DNA of 5,074 bases from Deltaproteobacteria bacterium (GTDB lineage: Bacteria; Desulfobacterota; Desulfobacteria; Desulfobacterales; ETH-SRB1). The first letter of the stretch is position 1; each line of letters opens with the position of its first letter. A program made the position numbers and the translations under genes. The stretch is taken from positions 1 through 5,074 of the forward strand of contig JAFCZU010000258.1 of NCBI GenBank assembly GCA_019314185.1, read 5' to 3'. The notes beneath the pieces are model-generated. The model did not search any database. It worked only from the letters and a program-made list of their open reading frames with translations, and was not told the origin of the DNA. Below, in pieces: positions 1 through 5,074 of this stretch.

Positions 1-1
1 T

Positions 2-238
2 TCAAGATTTGTTAGGAAAACCATATGTTTCTCAAAATGTAAGAATATGTTGGATGATCATCTGGATGTCTTCCAATGCTACAATAATTTTATTCGGACC
101 AATTCAGCATTGACAATTGAAACTCCCAAAGGAATAAAAAATATCGAGAGGACATCGTGCATGGCAGAAGGAATTACGGACCATCCATGGACATGGAAAG
201 AATTTTTAATGTTTAAGCAGATAGGTTATGAAATGTAG
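2..238 (+). CDS. IS1-family-like transposase, C-terminal part (5' end outside window)
   Basis: The reading frame is open from the left edge to a TAG at 236-238 and gives about 78 residues, so the ATG at 47 is internal and not the true start. Seen: an RKTICFSK segment near the left edge, then a YNNFIR segment, then ERTSCMAEGITDHPWTWKEFL. The first resembles the RKTxCFS segment near the C-terminus of IS1-type transposases. The other two resemble the 'YNFxRPH ... RTPAMAxGITDHxWT' tail of IS1 relatives found in archaea, cyanobacteria and other bacteria. These matches are from memory, not a search. The usual RPH is replaced by RTN and the usual RTPAM by RTSCM, which suggests a decaying copy. The DDE catalytic region would lie outside the window. 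The gene converges on the lipoprotein gene, with 11 bases between the stop codons, so the right end of the element must lie about there. Confidence 0.75.
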   Translation, partial: SRFVRKTICFSKCKNMLDDHLDVFQCYNNFIRTNSALTIETPKGIKNIERTSCMAEGITDHPWTWKEFLMFKQIGYEM

Positions 239-248
239 GACACCGCCC
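236..248. repeat. Possible right terminal inverted repeat of the IS element
   Basis: The transposase stop codon TAG opens the sequence TAGGACACCGCCC. Read on the minus strand, this ends in GGCGGTGTCCTA. Some IS1-family relatives are recalled to have ends of the form GGTnGTGTCC, with the transposase stop inside the repeat, which would place the element boundary near 247-248. The left end is outside the window, so the inverted repeat cannot be paired and the target duplication cannot be verified. If the boundary is right, the duplication of roughly 8-9 bases would start near 249 and would include the stop codon of the neighbouring lipoprotein gene. Confidence 0.35.
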
Positions 249-249
249 A

Positions 250-939
250 TTATTCACCCATTAGGTTCATTTCCCGAAGGGTTTGTTTTAGACTGTCAAT
301 CGCTTTATCTCGTTCAGTAGGTGTTTCGGGGTAGGGTTCTACACGATCAAGAATGTGTAGAATGAGATAATAAACAAAATCACATACCCGGTTTTGATAG
401 AAGTCATTGACGGTAGCTTCCTCACTGCCCCATATTCCTGCTATAGCAGTATCGTTCAATAAAGGGATTAGGGAAGGAATGGCTTTTTTTCCAATTCTTA
501 CTAAATCAAGTGAAGCGCCTGAAAGATACTCGCCTGCCAATCCCCAATCGTTATGCGGGCCACCTTTTTGTAAAGCATCCAAATAGATATTTAACCGGGT
601 AGCTTCGGGGATTTCCTGTAAAGTAGCAGGTTTCATTTCGCTAATGGCCATGAGGGTTAGGTAGTGTGTTATGGTGATATCGGTTACCGAAGCCACCAGA
701 TAGGGTACCACACTGTCGCCTACTGCAATCACCTTCATGTATACCGATGATTGTAACATGGGTGTTAGTGCCATCGATTCTTCCTCTAAATTCTTGATGA
801 GTTTATCGTACATTCTTTGCTCCTGAAAGGTATCCATAACAGTACGGCTTTCGGCCACCATGCTTGGGTTTGTAGTTGATTCACACGCTGTTCAATAAAA
901 CAGCACCAATAATAAGATTTGCAGGGTATTTTTTGGCAT
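250..939 (-). pseudogene. HEAT-like lipoprotein gene with an in-frame TGA in its signal peptide
   Basis: The conventional open frame starts at ATG 859-861 and gives 203 residues. Reading the same frame upstream reaches ATG 937-939 and encodes MPKNTLQILLLVLFY, then TGA (892-894), then TACESTTNPS, joining the 203-residue part at its first Met. This is a textbook lipoprotein leader: a short charged N-terminus, a Leu-rich core, and a lipobox whose Leu position (-3) is occupied by the TGA. One base change from TTA (Leu) to TGA would turn a perfect LTAC lipobox into a stop. The rest is predicted helical, with HEAT-like stretches near residues 36-60 and 116-138 of the 203-residue part (IGKKAIPSLIPLLND) and motifs NDWGLAGEYLS (104-114) and WGSEEAT (144-150). 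I do not recognise a named family. It lies 42 bases behind the DUF4157 gene, so it may be that protein's partner or immunity factor (inference). Without the leader, an internally started product would stay in the cytoplasm; the ATG at 861 has no Shine-Dalgarno sequence. Confidence 0.7.
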
Positions 940-981
940 AACTATTTGAAGAAATATTTATTTACCTTTTCCGGCGATGCT

Positions 982-3051
982 TTAAAAGCCGCCCGTACCA
1001 AACATTAAAATCTTGGTCAACATATCGAACACTCCTGTCGGATTAAAATTAAAAAAAATCATAATCATGTTGTTTTGCCAAACCATCAGGTGCTTCACTG
1101 TAATGGGACCCCATACGCCATCGTCGTTGCTGCCCATTTTCCGTTGAATTTTCTTGATCTGATCTACCGTAAAGCCTTTAGCCTTGTTGGTTGCAACAGC
1201 AGCCTTCACAATGTCATCAAATTTTTTCTTTGATTTTGACCCAAAACGCCCGTCACCTTTTAAGCCTTGTTCTACCTGCCATTTCTTAATTTTTGTAATG
1301 GTGTTGAAATCATAGGTTCCGTTGGGCCAACTGCCCACCACCGTATGAATGGCTTTGATGTCCCTGATGTGGTATCCCTGTTGCTTATTGTAAGCCATGG
1401 CACCTAAAATGTCCTGGTATACCTTAATTTCAAATGTGATTTGCGGGATATTGACGTGGCCGGCTACCAGGCCTTTTAACGTAGTTTTTAATGTTTTGAT
1501 CTCGGCCTTTAATTGGGCTTCGGTCATGCTGGTTTGCTTGGTTTTGTGGGTGGGCAACGGCAAATCGTCAGTAGCTACCGGTACCGTTTGGGCGTTCCAT
1601 TTTTTGGCAGCCTCTAAAAAATTCGTCGAAGGAGTACCTTTGGAAATTAAGTTAAAAGGATGCTCGGTAAACTTGTCAACGGCATCTATGTCAAAACCCC
1701 AGGAAACACAACCGTAATATACGTCTTGATCAACGCCTTTGGCGCAGATGGCACAGGATTCAAAATCCATAGCAAGTTTTTTTCCTGCAGATCTGACAGC
1801 TAGCCCTGGTTTATCACTGAGAAAAGCCTTTTTACGTTTCTCGCTACCACCTGTTCCGGTCCTTTCACCCGATTGCGTGCCTGCCGCAACAGTGCCACTA
1901 TTATTGCGTCCGTAATAGGGAGACTTTTTACCTGATAGCCGATCTATGGCTAATCCTTCAGTACCTTCAGCCGCGGTTAAGGCTCGAGAACGGTCAGCCG
2001 GACTTGCAAAGACTGGAGTTCCATTAATAAGCGCCACACTTGATTGAGTCAAGGCAATGTCTTCACAATCTACTACCTGATAAGGATTGAATTCCAGCTT
2101 CACATCATATTTTGCTGGAGTACGGAAAGTTGGGCCACCCAACGGATTATGTTTTGCCAACTCAAACAACCCGGCATAGCTGTCTTGCTTGGTTTCGGTC
2201 ACTGCCCGTTGGATCAGGTCCTTGCCAGCATTGCGCTGAATGATGGGAGCTTTGCCTTTTAAAGCAGCAGCACCTTGTTGCACCACATGCGTTAATTCGT
2301 GAGCAATCAATTTTCTCCCTGACTTAGGATCTGAAGAATATTCTCCGGCGCCAAACACAACATTGTGCCCAAGCGTAAAAGCCCTGGCATTTATTGAGCG
2401 GGCTAAACTGGCTGCCCGCGCGTCACTGTGTACATGCACGTCGCCGAAATCCGCACCGAAGCGCGGTTCGAAGAAGGCCCGTTCCAACGCGGACAGTGGC
2501 TGCCCTGAACCTTTGATAGACAGGATATCACGCCCTATTTCAGGAGTGATCTCTGGAGCCGCACCGGCGAGACTTTTTAGTCGGATTTCTTCTTTTTCCT
2601 CTTGACGCTGCACTTGAACTAAAGGTGTAATCTGGTTGGCTAGTGGTTTGGATTGTAACGTCTCTTCCTCCTCCTCTTCTGGCTCGACCTGCCTTTGAAC
2701 CAGAGGAGTAATCTCTTCGGCAAGCGGTTTGGCCTGAAGGATTTCTTCCTCTTCTTCCTCAGGTTCCTCTTGTCGCTGCACCCCCGGCTCGGGCATCCGC
2801 ATCACCGCATCCGCCACCCGGTCCGCCTCCTGCTCATACACATCCCCGGGCTGCCCTATCCTCAGCTTCGCCTGCAAAGCCCCTGACTTGACCATCCTCT
2901 GAACAGCCTGGTTGCCGATGGTTCTTTGAAGATACAGGATTCGATTAACAGGTGAACTATTAGATCGAAAATCGGTCTTTCGTTTGTGGGAAATCTGATT
3001 TTCCTTTATTGATGCCGGTTTTTTGGAATTTACCGTAATTCGCTCTGCCAT
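982..3051 (-). CDS. DUF4157 / eCIS-core protein with a cysteine-bearing middle domain and C-terminal peptidoglycan-binding-like repeats
   Basis: A 689-residue protein with no signal peptide. Domains in order: residues 1-57 are basic and include LQRTIGNQAVQRM; 58-90 carry the conserved segment IGQPGDVYEQEADRVADAVM; 91-162 hold a Gln/Glu-rich tandem repeat; about 184-262 are the DUF4157 (eCIS core) module with HVH (206-208), LGHNVVFG and the HExxH motif HELTH (251-255), a zinc-protease-like signature. About 285-500 is a middle domain with YYGCVSWGFDID and WNAQTVPV that I recall recurring in other DUF4157 proteins without assigned function. It holds the protein's only four cysteines (329, 433, 436, 448). 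Residues 508-530 look like an amphipathic helix. About 558-611 and 626-683 are two PG_binding_1-like repeats (IKKWQVEQGLKGDGRFG; DGVWGPIT...WQ). DUF4157 proteins are known to cluster with eCIS loci and often carry toxin domains. Here a cell-wall-directed effector is inferred. The start is supported by GGGGTGAT upstream, and the stop is TAA. Confidence 0.9.
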   Translation of the reverse strand: MAERITVNSKKPASIKENQISHKRKTDFRSNSSPVNRILYLQRTIGNQAVQRMVKSGALQAKLRIGQPGDVYEQEADRVADAVMRMPEPGVQRQEEPEEEEEEILQAKPLAEEITPLVQRQVEPEEEEEETLQSKPLANQITPLVQVQRQEEKEEIRLKSLAGAAPEITPEIGRDILSIKGSGQPLSALERAFFEPRFGADFGDVHVHSDARAASLARSINARAFTLGHNVVFGAGEYSSDPKSGRKLIAHELTHVVQQGAAALKGKAPIIQRNAGKDLIQRAVTETKQDSYAGLFELAKHNPLGGPTFRTPAKYDVKLEFNPYQVVDCEDIALTQSSVALINGTPVFASPADRSRALTAAEGTEGLAIDRLSGKKSPYYGRNNSGTVAAGTQSGERTGTGGSEKRKKAFLSDKPGLAVRSAGKKLAMDFESCAICAKGVDQDVYYGCVSWGFDIDAVDKFTEHPFNLISKGTPSTNFLEAAKKWNAQTVPVATDDLPLPTHKTKQTSMTEAQLKAEIKTLKTTLKGLVAGHVNIPQITFEIKVYQDILGAMAYNKQQGYHIRDIKAIHTVVGSWPNGTYDFNTITKIKKWQVEQGLKGDGRFGSKSKKKFDDIVKAAVATNKAKGFTVDQIKKIQRKMGSNDDGVWGPITVKHLMVWQNNMIMIFFNFNPTGVFDMLTKILMFGTGGF
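2566..2781 (-). repeat. Imperfect in-frame 81-base tandem repeat encoding acidic Gln/Glu-rich linker
   Basis: Within the DUF4157 gene, two adjacent 27-residue units (residues 91-117, bases 2781-2701; residues 118-144, bases 2700-2620) share the pattern VQRQxEPEEEEEExLQxKPLA followed by xxITPL. They match at 22 of 27 residues. A shorter degenerate third unit follows (residues 147-162, bases 2613-2566), with VQRQEEKEEIRLKSLA. Such acidic repeats are common between the N-terminal segment and the HELTH module of DUF4157 proteins (from memory). They probably form a flexible spacer whose length varies between strains. Confidence 0.85.
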
Positions 3052-3056
3052 GTATC

Positions 3057-3064
3057 ATCACCCC
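3057..3064 (-). promoter_or_regulatory. Shine-Dalgarno sequence of the DUF4157 gene
   Basis: GGGGTGAT on the minus strand, five bases before the ATG at 3051. It matches the GGTGAT part of the ribosome-binding consensus and supports this start. Confidence 0.7.
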
Positions 3065-3095
3065 AACTCAATATTTAATAATTATATGTTTCATC

Positions 3096-3764
3096 TCATA
3101 AAGTACTACCATCTGATTTTGATCTCAGTTCTGAGATTGAATAGATTTTCTCATTACTTTCATTGATCTGTTCCATCAACTCATGATTAACAACCCTTTT
3201 CTCATAGTCCACCCACACCTGCCATTTTTCATTATCCTGGCAGTCAAATCCCCGGCAGGGCAGAGGCCGGTTTTCATGCACTGTGCACCGGTATGTTTCC
3301 CTATCCAGATGAGAGCAGTACCCTTCCGGATCATGATTGATAAGATAAGGTCTGGCAAACTCCCATTTAACAATACCTTCCTCTACATCCTGCCTGGATA
3401 AAGCAAACGGAAATTTGCAGCATATGGCTTTGCAAAAAGGCAGCCTGCTCTGGCAATCCACCTTTGCTTCATGTTCAAAAATGTATTTGTCAGATTCGAT
3501 GTCCTGATACATCAGCCCGATGCCGCTCTCGACGAAATTCTGTACCAACCTTCCAGCGACATGTTTTTTTCGCTCGTCAAGCTCATCGATCGAGATAAGG
3601 CCCTTTTCATCAAGCAGTTCAATAAGGGCGTAGAGAAAGGAGGCTGCTTCCAGGATCTTTGTGGTATTAGCATTGATACGGGTGTGAGTGTAGAGGAGAC
3701 CTGAAGAAAGTTCTTTTTGTATTTTCGGTAAGGGTTCTGCAAACTCCCCATTTGTTGATTCCAT
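3096..3764 (-). CDS. YkgJ-family cysteine-cluster protein
   Basis: A 222-residue protein with eight cysteines at 104, 111, 115, 116, 150, 160, 170 and 175. The spacing, including the CxxxCC triplet CKAICC followed by FPFALS, a GYCSHLD segment and RPLPCRGFDC, is that of the YkgJ family (CxxCxxCC cluster, PF03692), which is predicted to bind a metal or an Fe-S cluster. Residues about 28-100 are a helical extension (LLDEKGLISIDELDERKK) placed before the cluster. The biochemical role of the family is not established. The gene starts at an ATG preceded by AAAAGG, ends with TGA, and is followed after 44 bases by the DUF4157 gene, suggesting co-transcription. A maturation or metal-handling role for the cysteine-bearing neighbour is conceivable but is only inference. 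Confidence 0.88.
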   Translation of the reverse strand: MESTNGEFAEPLPKIQKELSSGLLYTHTRINANTTKILEAASFLYALIELLDEKGLISIDELDERKKHVAGRLVQNFVESGIGLMYQDIESDKYIFEHEAKVDCQSRLPFCKAICCKFPFALSRQDVEEGIVKWEFARPYLINHDPEGYCSHLDRETYRCTVHENRPLPCRGFDCQDNEKWQVWVDYEKRVVNHELMEQINESNEKIYSISELRSKSDGSTL

Positions 3765-3771
3765 TTTAATA

Positions 3772-3777
3772 CCTTTT
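3772..3777 (-). promoter_or_regulatory. Shine-Dalgarno sequence of the YkgJ-family gene
   Basis: AAAAGG on the minus strand, seven bases before the ATG at 3764, supporting this start. Confidence 0.65.
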
Positions 3778-3858
3778 GCTTATTAAGCGTCCATCCTGAA
3801 GAACTGCCTCTTAAACTTCATATTAAATCTTTTGCATCTTTTCTTATATGAGAAAGTA

Positions 3859-4458
3859 TTAGATAAATTCAATTCGAATACTGCTGTCAATTAAATTCGG
3901 ATCTGAATTAAAAACCTGCACAGTAGCAACACGTCTGGCCTTTTCTGAAACCAGCCTGAAAATAGCTTTACCATTTACTAGGTTAATTGTCCGGATTTCT
4001 TTACTTCCATCAGCACTCTGTAACGTACCATAATCTATGCGAAGATAAAGCACATCATCATCTTTCTTTCTCTGCAGGGGTGACACCTGATCATCGATTT
4101 TTTGCACTGATATCATTGTGAACGACTTTCCGTCTGCGGCGATCTCAGGAATGCCGTCTACTTCATGCACATCAGGCGCATCACTTTTCAGCATCAGCAT
4201 TGCTGGCTTTGGTTCTTCTACAGCCAATTCCAGCTCCCCACTTTTTCTTTTACGCAGAATAAGCCAGTCAGGCGGTGTGCTCATGATTGTTAGAGCCTCC
4301 TCATGACTTATCTGGATCCCATCGTATTCATCAGGTGAGCCGCCATCAATCAATCCCTTAACTACTTCCTTAAGGGCAAAGTCTTTGTCAAGATCAGGTT
4401 CACAGTCTGCACTCATGCCTGCAATTTTTTGATTACTTTTTCGGTAAATCAGCCACAT
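3859..4458 (-). CDS. Uncharacterised protein with C-terminal Ig-like (invasin-type) beta domain
   Basis: A 199-residue protein without signal peptide or membrane segment. The N-terminus (MWLIYRKSNQKIAGMSADC) and following region to about residue 70 are predicted mixed alpha/beta and match no named domain I know. Residues about 96-199 read like a single bacterial Ig-like/invasin fold: VDGIPEIAADGKSFTMISVQKID, an alternating stretch DVLYLRIDYGTLQSADG, then NGKAIFRLVSEKARRVATVQVF and a closing strand SIRIEF. The pattern of 'DGxSxxxIxVxxxD ... GxL...G.a.fxL' is typical of Big_1-like domains, though assigned by eye. The start is fixed by AGGAG at good spacing. The gene lies 45 bases behind a tail-fibre-like gene and 94 bases ahead of the YkgJ-family gene. 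A structural or adaptor role beside the fibre is possible but unproven. Confidence 0.75.
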   Translation of the reverse strand: MWLIYRKSNQKIAGMSADCEPDLDKDFALKEVVKGLIDGGSPDEYDGIQISHEEALTIMSTPPDWLILRKRKSGELELAVEEPKPAMLMLKSDAPDVHEVDGIPEIAADGKSFTMISVQKIDDQVSPLQRKKDDDVLYLRIDYGTLQSADGSKEIRTINLVNGKAIFRLVSEKARRVATVQVFNSDPNLIDSSIRIEFI

Positions 4459-4481
4459 ATTATACTCCTGAAATTATACTC
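4459..4481 (-). repeat. Short direct repeat in the leader of the 199-residue gene
   Basis: The nonamer GAGTATAAT occurs twice on the minus strand (4481-4473 and 4467-4459), 14 bases apart. The second copy overlaps the Shine-Dalgarno sequence and abuts the ATG. It may be a chance duplication or a small binding site that affects translation. Confidence 0.4.
4465..4469 (-). promoter_or_regulatory. Shine-Dalgarno sequence of the 199-residue gene
   Basis: AGGAG on the minus strand, six bases before the ATG at 4458. This is the clearest ribosome-binding site in the window and it fixes the start. Confidence 0.8.
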
Positions 4482-4503
4482 AATACGATTAGTTTATTAT
4501 TCA

Positions 4504-5074
4504 TCAACCTATCCAGAGCAGACCTAAAGAGATATTAAAGTTTTTTATCGGATCATCAGTATCTTTTTTGGTTCGATAAAGGGTTGCAATCATCTTTCCT
4601 ACAGAAAAACGAACTCCGACAGTCAATTTTTCTTTTATGTCTTTTGCATTGCTCGCAGTATCTTCGACATATGCATAAAAAATATAATCTACTACATTTC
4701 CACAATAAATCCGTACGCCTGTATCGGACTCCTTATAAATAAAGTTGGAAGGACACCTAGCCCTGCTTTCCCACCATCCAGAAGTCGCCACTCCATAAGG
4801 TTTCCCCCCCAGATAAATCATGCATCCCCCGGTCACTATCCCTAATTTGGGCACAAATCCGATGTTTCCCGTTTTTGTTGCACCATTCACCGAATTCTGG
4901 TTAAAATTGAAACTAATGTTACTGCGCTTGAGATAGTCATTTGGTAACATCGCTCCCACCTGTGCTGCGGTTACTCCATGTGGATTATTCCTGAGTCCTG
5001 AATGATCCTCTCCAATAGTGATCTGGTTATTGATATCATTCGGCCTAATGGTAATAGAGTCCTTTTTGATGAGG
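4504..5074 (-). CDS. Tail-fibre-like protein, C-terminal part (5' end outside window)
   Basis: The frame is open from the right edge to a TGA at 4504-4506, immediately followed by a second in-frame TGA, giving 189 residues. A GTG at 4957-4959 could be taken as a start, but it falls inside the motif NPHGVTAAQVGA (4951-4986) and is preceded by coherent sequence (ITIGEDHSGLRN), so it is not the true start. The NPH-x-VTAAQVGA motif is characteristic of repeats and linkers in phage tail fibres and related phage-tail-like particles. The C-terminal domain (about 140 residues) is beta-rich, with GFVPKLGIVTGGCMIYLGG, three cysteines, and the closing segment FNISLGLLWIG. I recall similar domains at the ends of fibre-like proteins but no named family. 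The likely role is receptor binding or adhesion. It is the first visible gene of the minus-strand run, and the 199-residue gene follows after 45 bases. Confidence 0.75.
   Translation of the reverse strand, partial: LIKKDSITIRPNDINNQITIGEDHSGLRNNPHGVTAAQVGAMLPNDYLKRSNISFNFNQNSVNGATKTGNIGFVPKLGIVTGGCMIYLGGKPYGVATSGWWESRARCPSNFIYKESDTGVRIYCGNVVDYIFYAYVEDTASNAKDIKEKLTVGVRFSVGKMIATLYRTKKDTDDPIKNFNISLGLLWIG

Noticed and set aside
892..894. TGA read as an amino acid (recoded genetic code or selenocysteine)
   Set aside because: TGA ends the YkgJ-family and fibre-like genes normally (the latter with two consecutive TGA codons), and tryptophan is encoded by TGG. No reason to expect selenocysteine in a signal peptide.
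1397..1717. Plus-strand open frame of 106 residues
   Set aside because: Lies wholly antisense to the well-supported DUF4157 gene, and has no recognisable motif; a shadow frame. The same applies to the plus-strand frames near 2044-2262, 2363-2605, 2695-2886, 3183-3401, 3471-3704 and 4118-4306.
3176..3751. Minus-strand alternative frames at 3176-3373 and 3512-3751
   Set aside because: They overlap the YkgJ-family gene in another frame, which has the conserved cysteine pattern; these have none.
3840..3855. Inverted repeat TTTCT/AGAAA between the 199-residue and YkgJ-family genes as a terminator
   Set aside because: A five-pair AT-rich stem with no following T-run on the minus strand is too weak to call a terminator.
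4473..4478. TATAAT as a sigma-70 -10 box for the 199-residue gene
   Set aside because: No plausible -35 hexamer at the right distance; the region is simply AT-rich and the same hexamer is part of a direct repeat.
4957..4959. GTG as start of a complete 151-residue gene
   Set aside because: It lies inside the NPHGVTAAQVGA motif and the frame continues with coherent fibre-like sequence to the window edge.
1..5074. CRISPR arrays, tRNA or rRNA genes
   Set aside because: No regularly spaced repeats, tRNA-like arms or rRNA-like segments were seen on either strand.

Overview
This window is a compact run of genes on the minus strand, bounded on the left by the tail end of an insertion sequence on the plus strand. 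The most recognisable gene is a 689-residue protein with an N-terminal DUF4157 / eCIS-core module (HExxH motif HELTH). That module is known as a marker of proteins associated with extracellular contractile injection systems (eCIS, phage-tail-like particles). No sheath, tube or baseplate gene is visible here, so a link to an actual eCIS is inferred from this marker and from a tail-fibre-like gene at the right edge. It is not demonstrated.

Layout from right to left, in the direction of transcription: (1) 5074-4504, the C-terminal 189 residues of a tail-fibre-like protein that runs off the right edge and carries the typical NPHGVTAAQVGA segment; (2) 4458-3859, a 199-residue protein with a distinctive N-terminus (MWLIYRK) and a C-terminal half resembling a bacterial Ig-like/invasin-type beta domain; (3) 3764-3096, a YkgJ-family cysteine-cluster protein with eight cysteines; (4) 3051-982, the DUF4157 protein with an acidic tandem repeat, HELTH, a middle domain holding all four cysteines of the protein, and two C-terminal peptidoglycan-binding-like repeats; (5) 939-250, a helical HEAT-like lipoprotein gene whose signal peptide is interrupted by an in-frame TGA exactly at the lipobox position. 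Gaps between genes are about 42-94 bases with no convincing terminator, so the five genes may be one operon. At 2-238 (+) lies the 3' end of an IS1-family-like transposase gene, converging on the lipoprotein gene with only 11 bases between the stop codons.

Working model (inference): gene 4 encodes a secreted or particle-loaded effector whose C-terminus targets the cell wall, gene 1 is a receptor-binding or fibre component, gene 5 is an exported partner or immunity candidate placed directly behind the effector, and genes 2 and 3 are accessory or maturation factors. In this copy gene 5 looks damaged.

Organism: bacterial, because of the lipoprotein signal and IS content, and probably with a diderm envelope. 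Clear Shine-Dalgarno sequences precede genes 2, 3 and 4. TGA is used as a normal stop by genes 1 and 3, so the genetic code is standard. Base composition is mosaic: two blocks inside gene 4 reach about 64-68% GC while its 3' end is about 35% GC. I cannot name a phylum with confidence.
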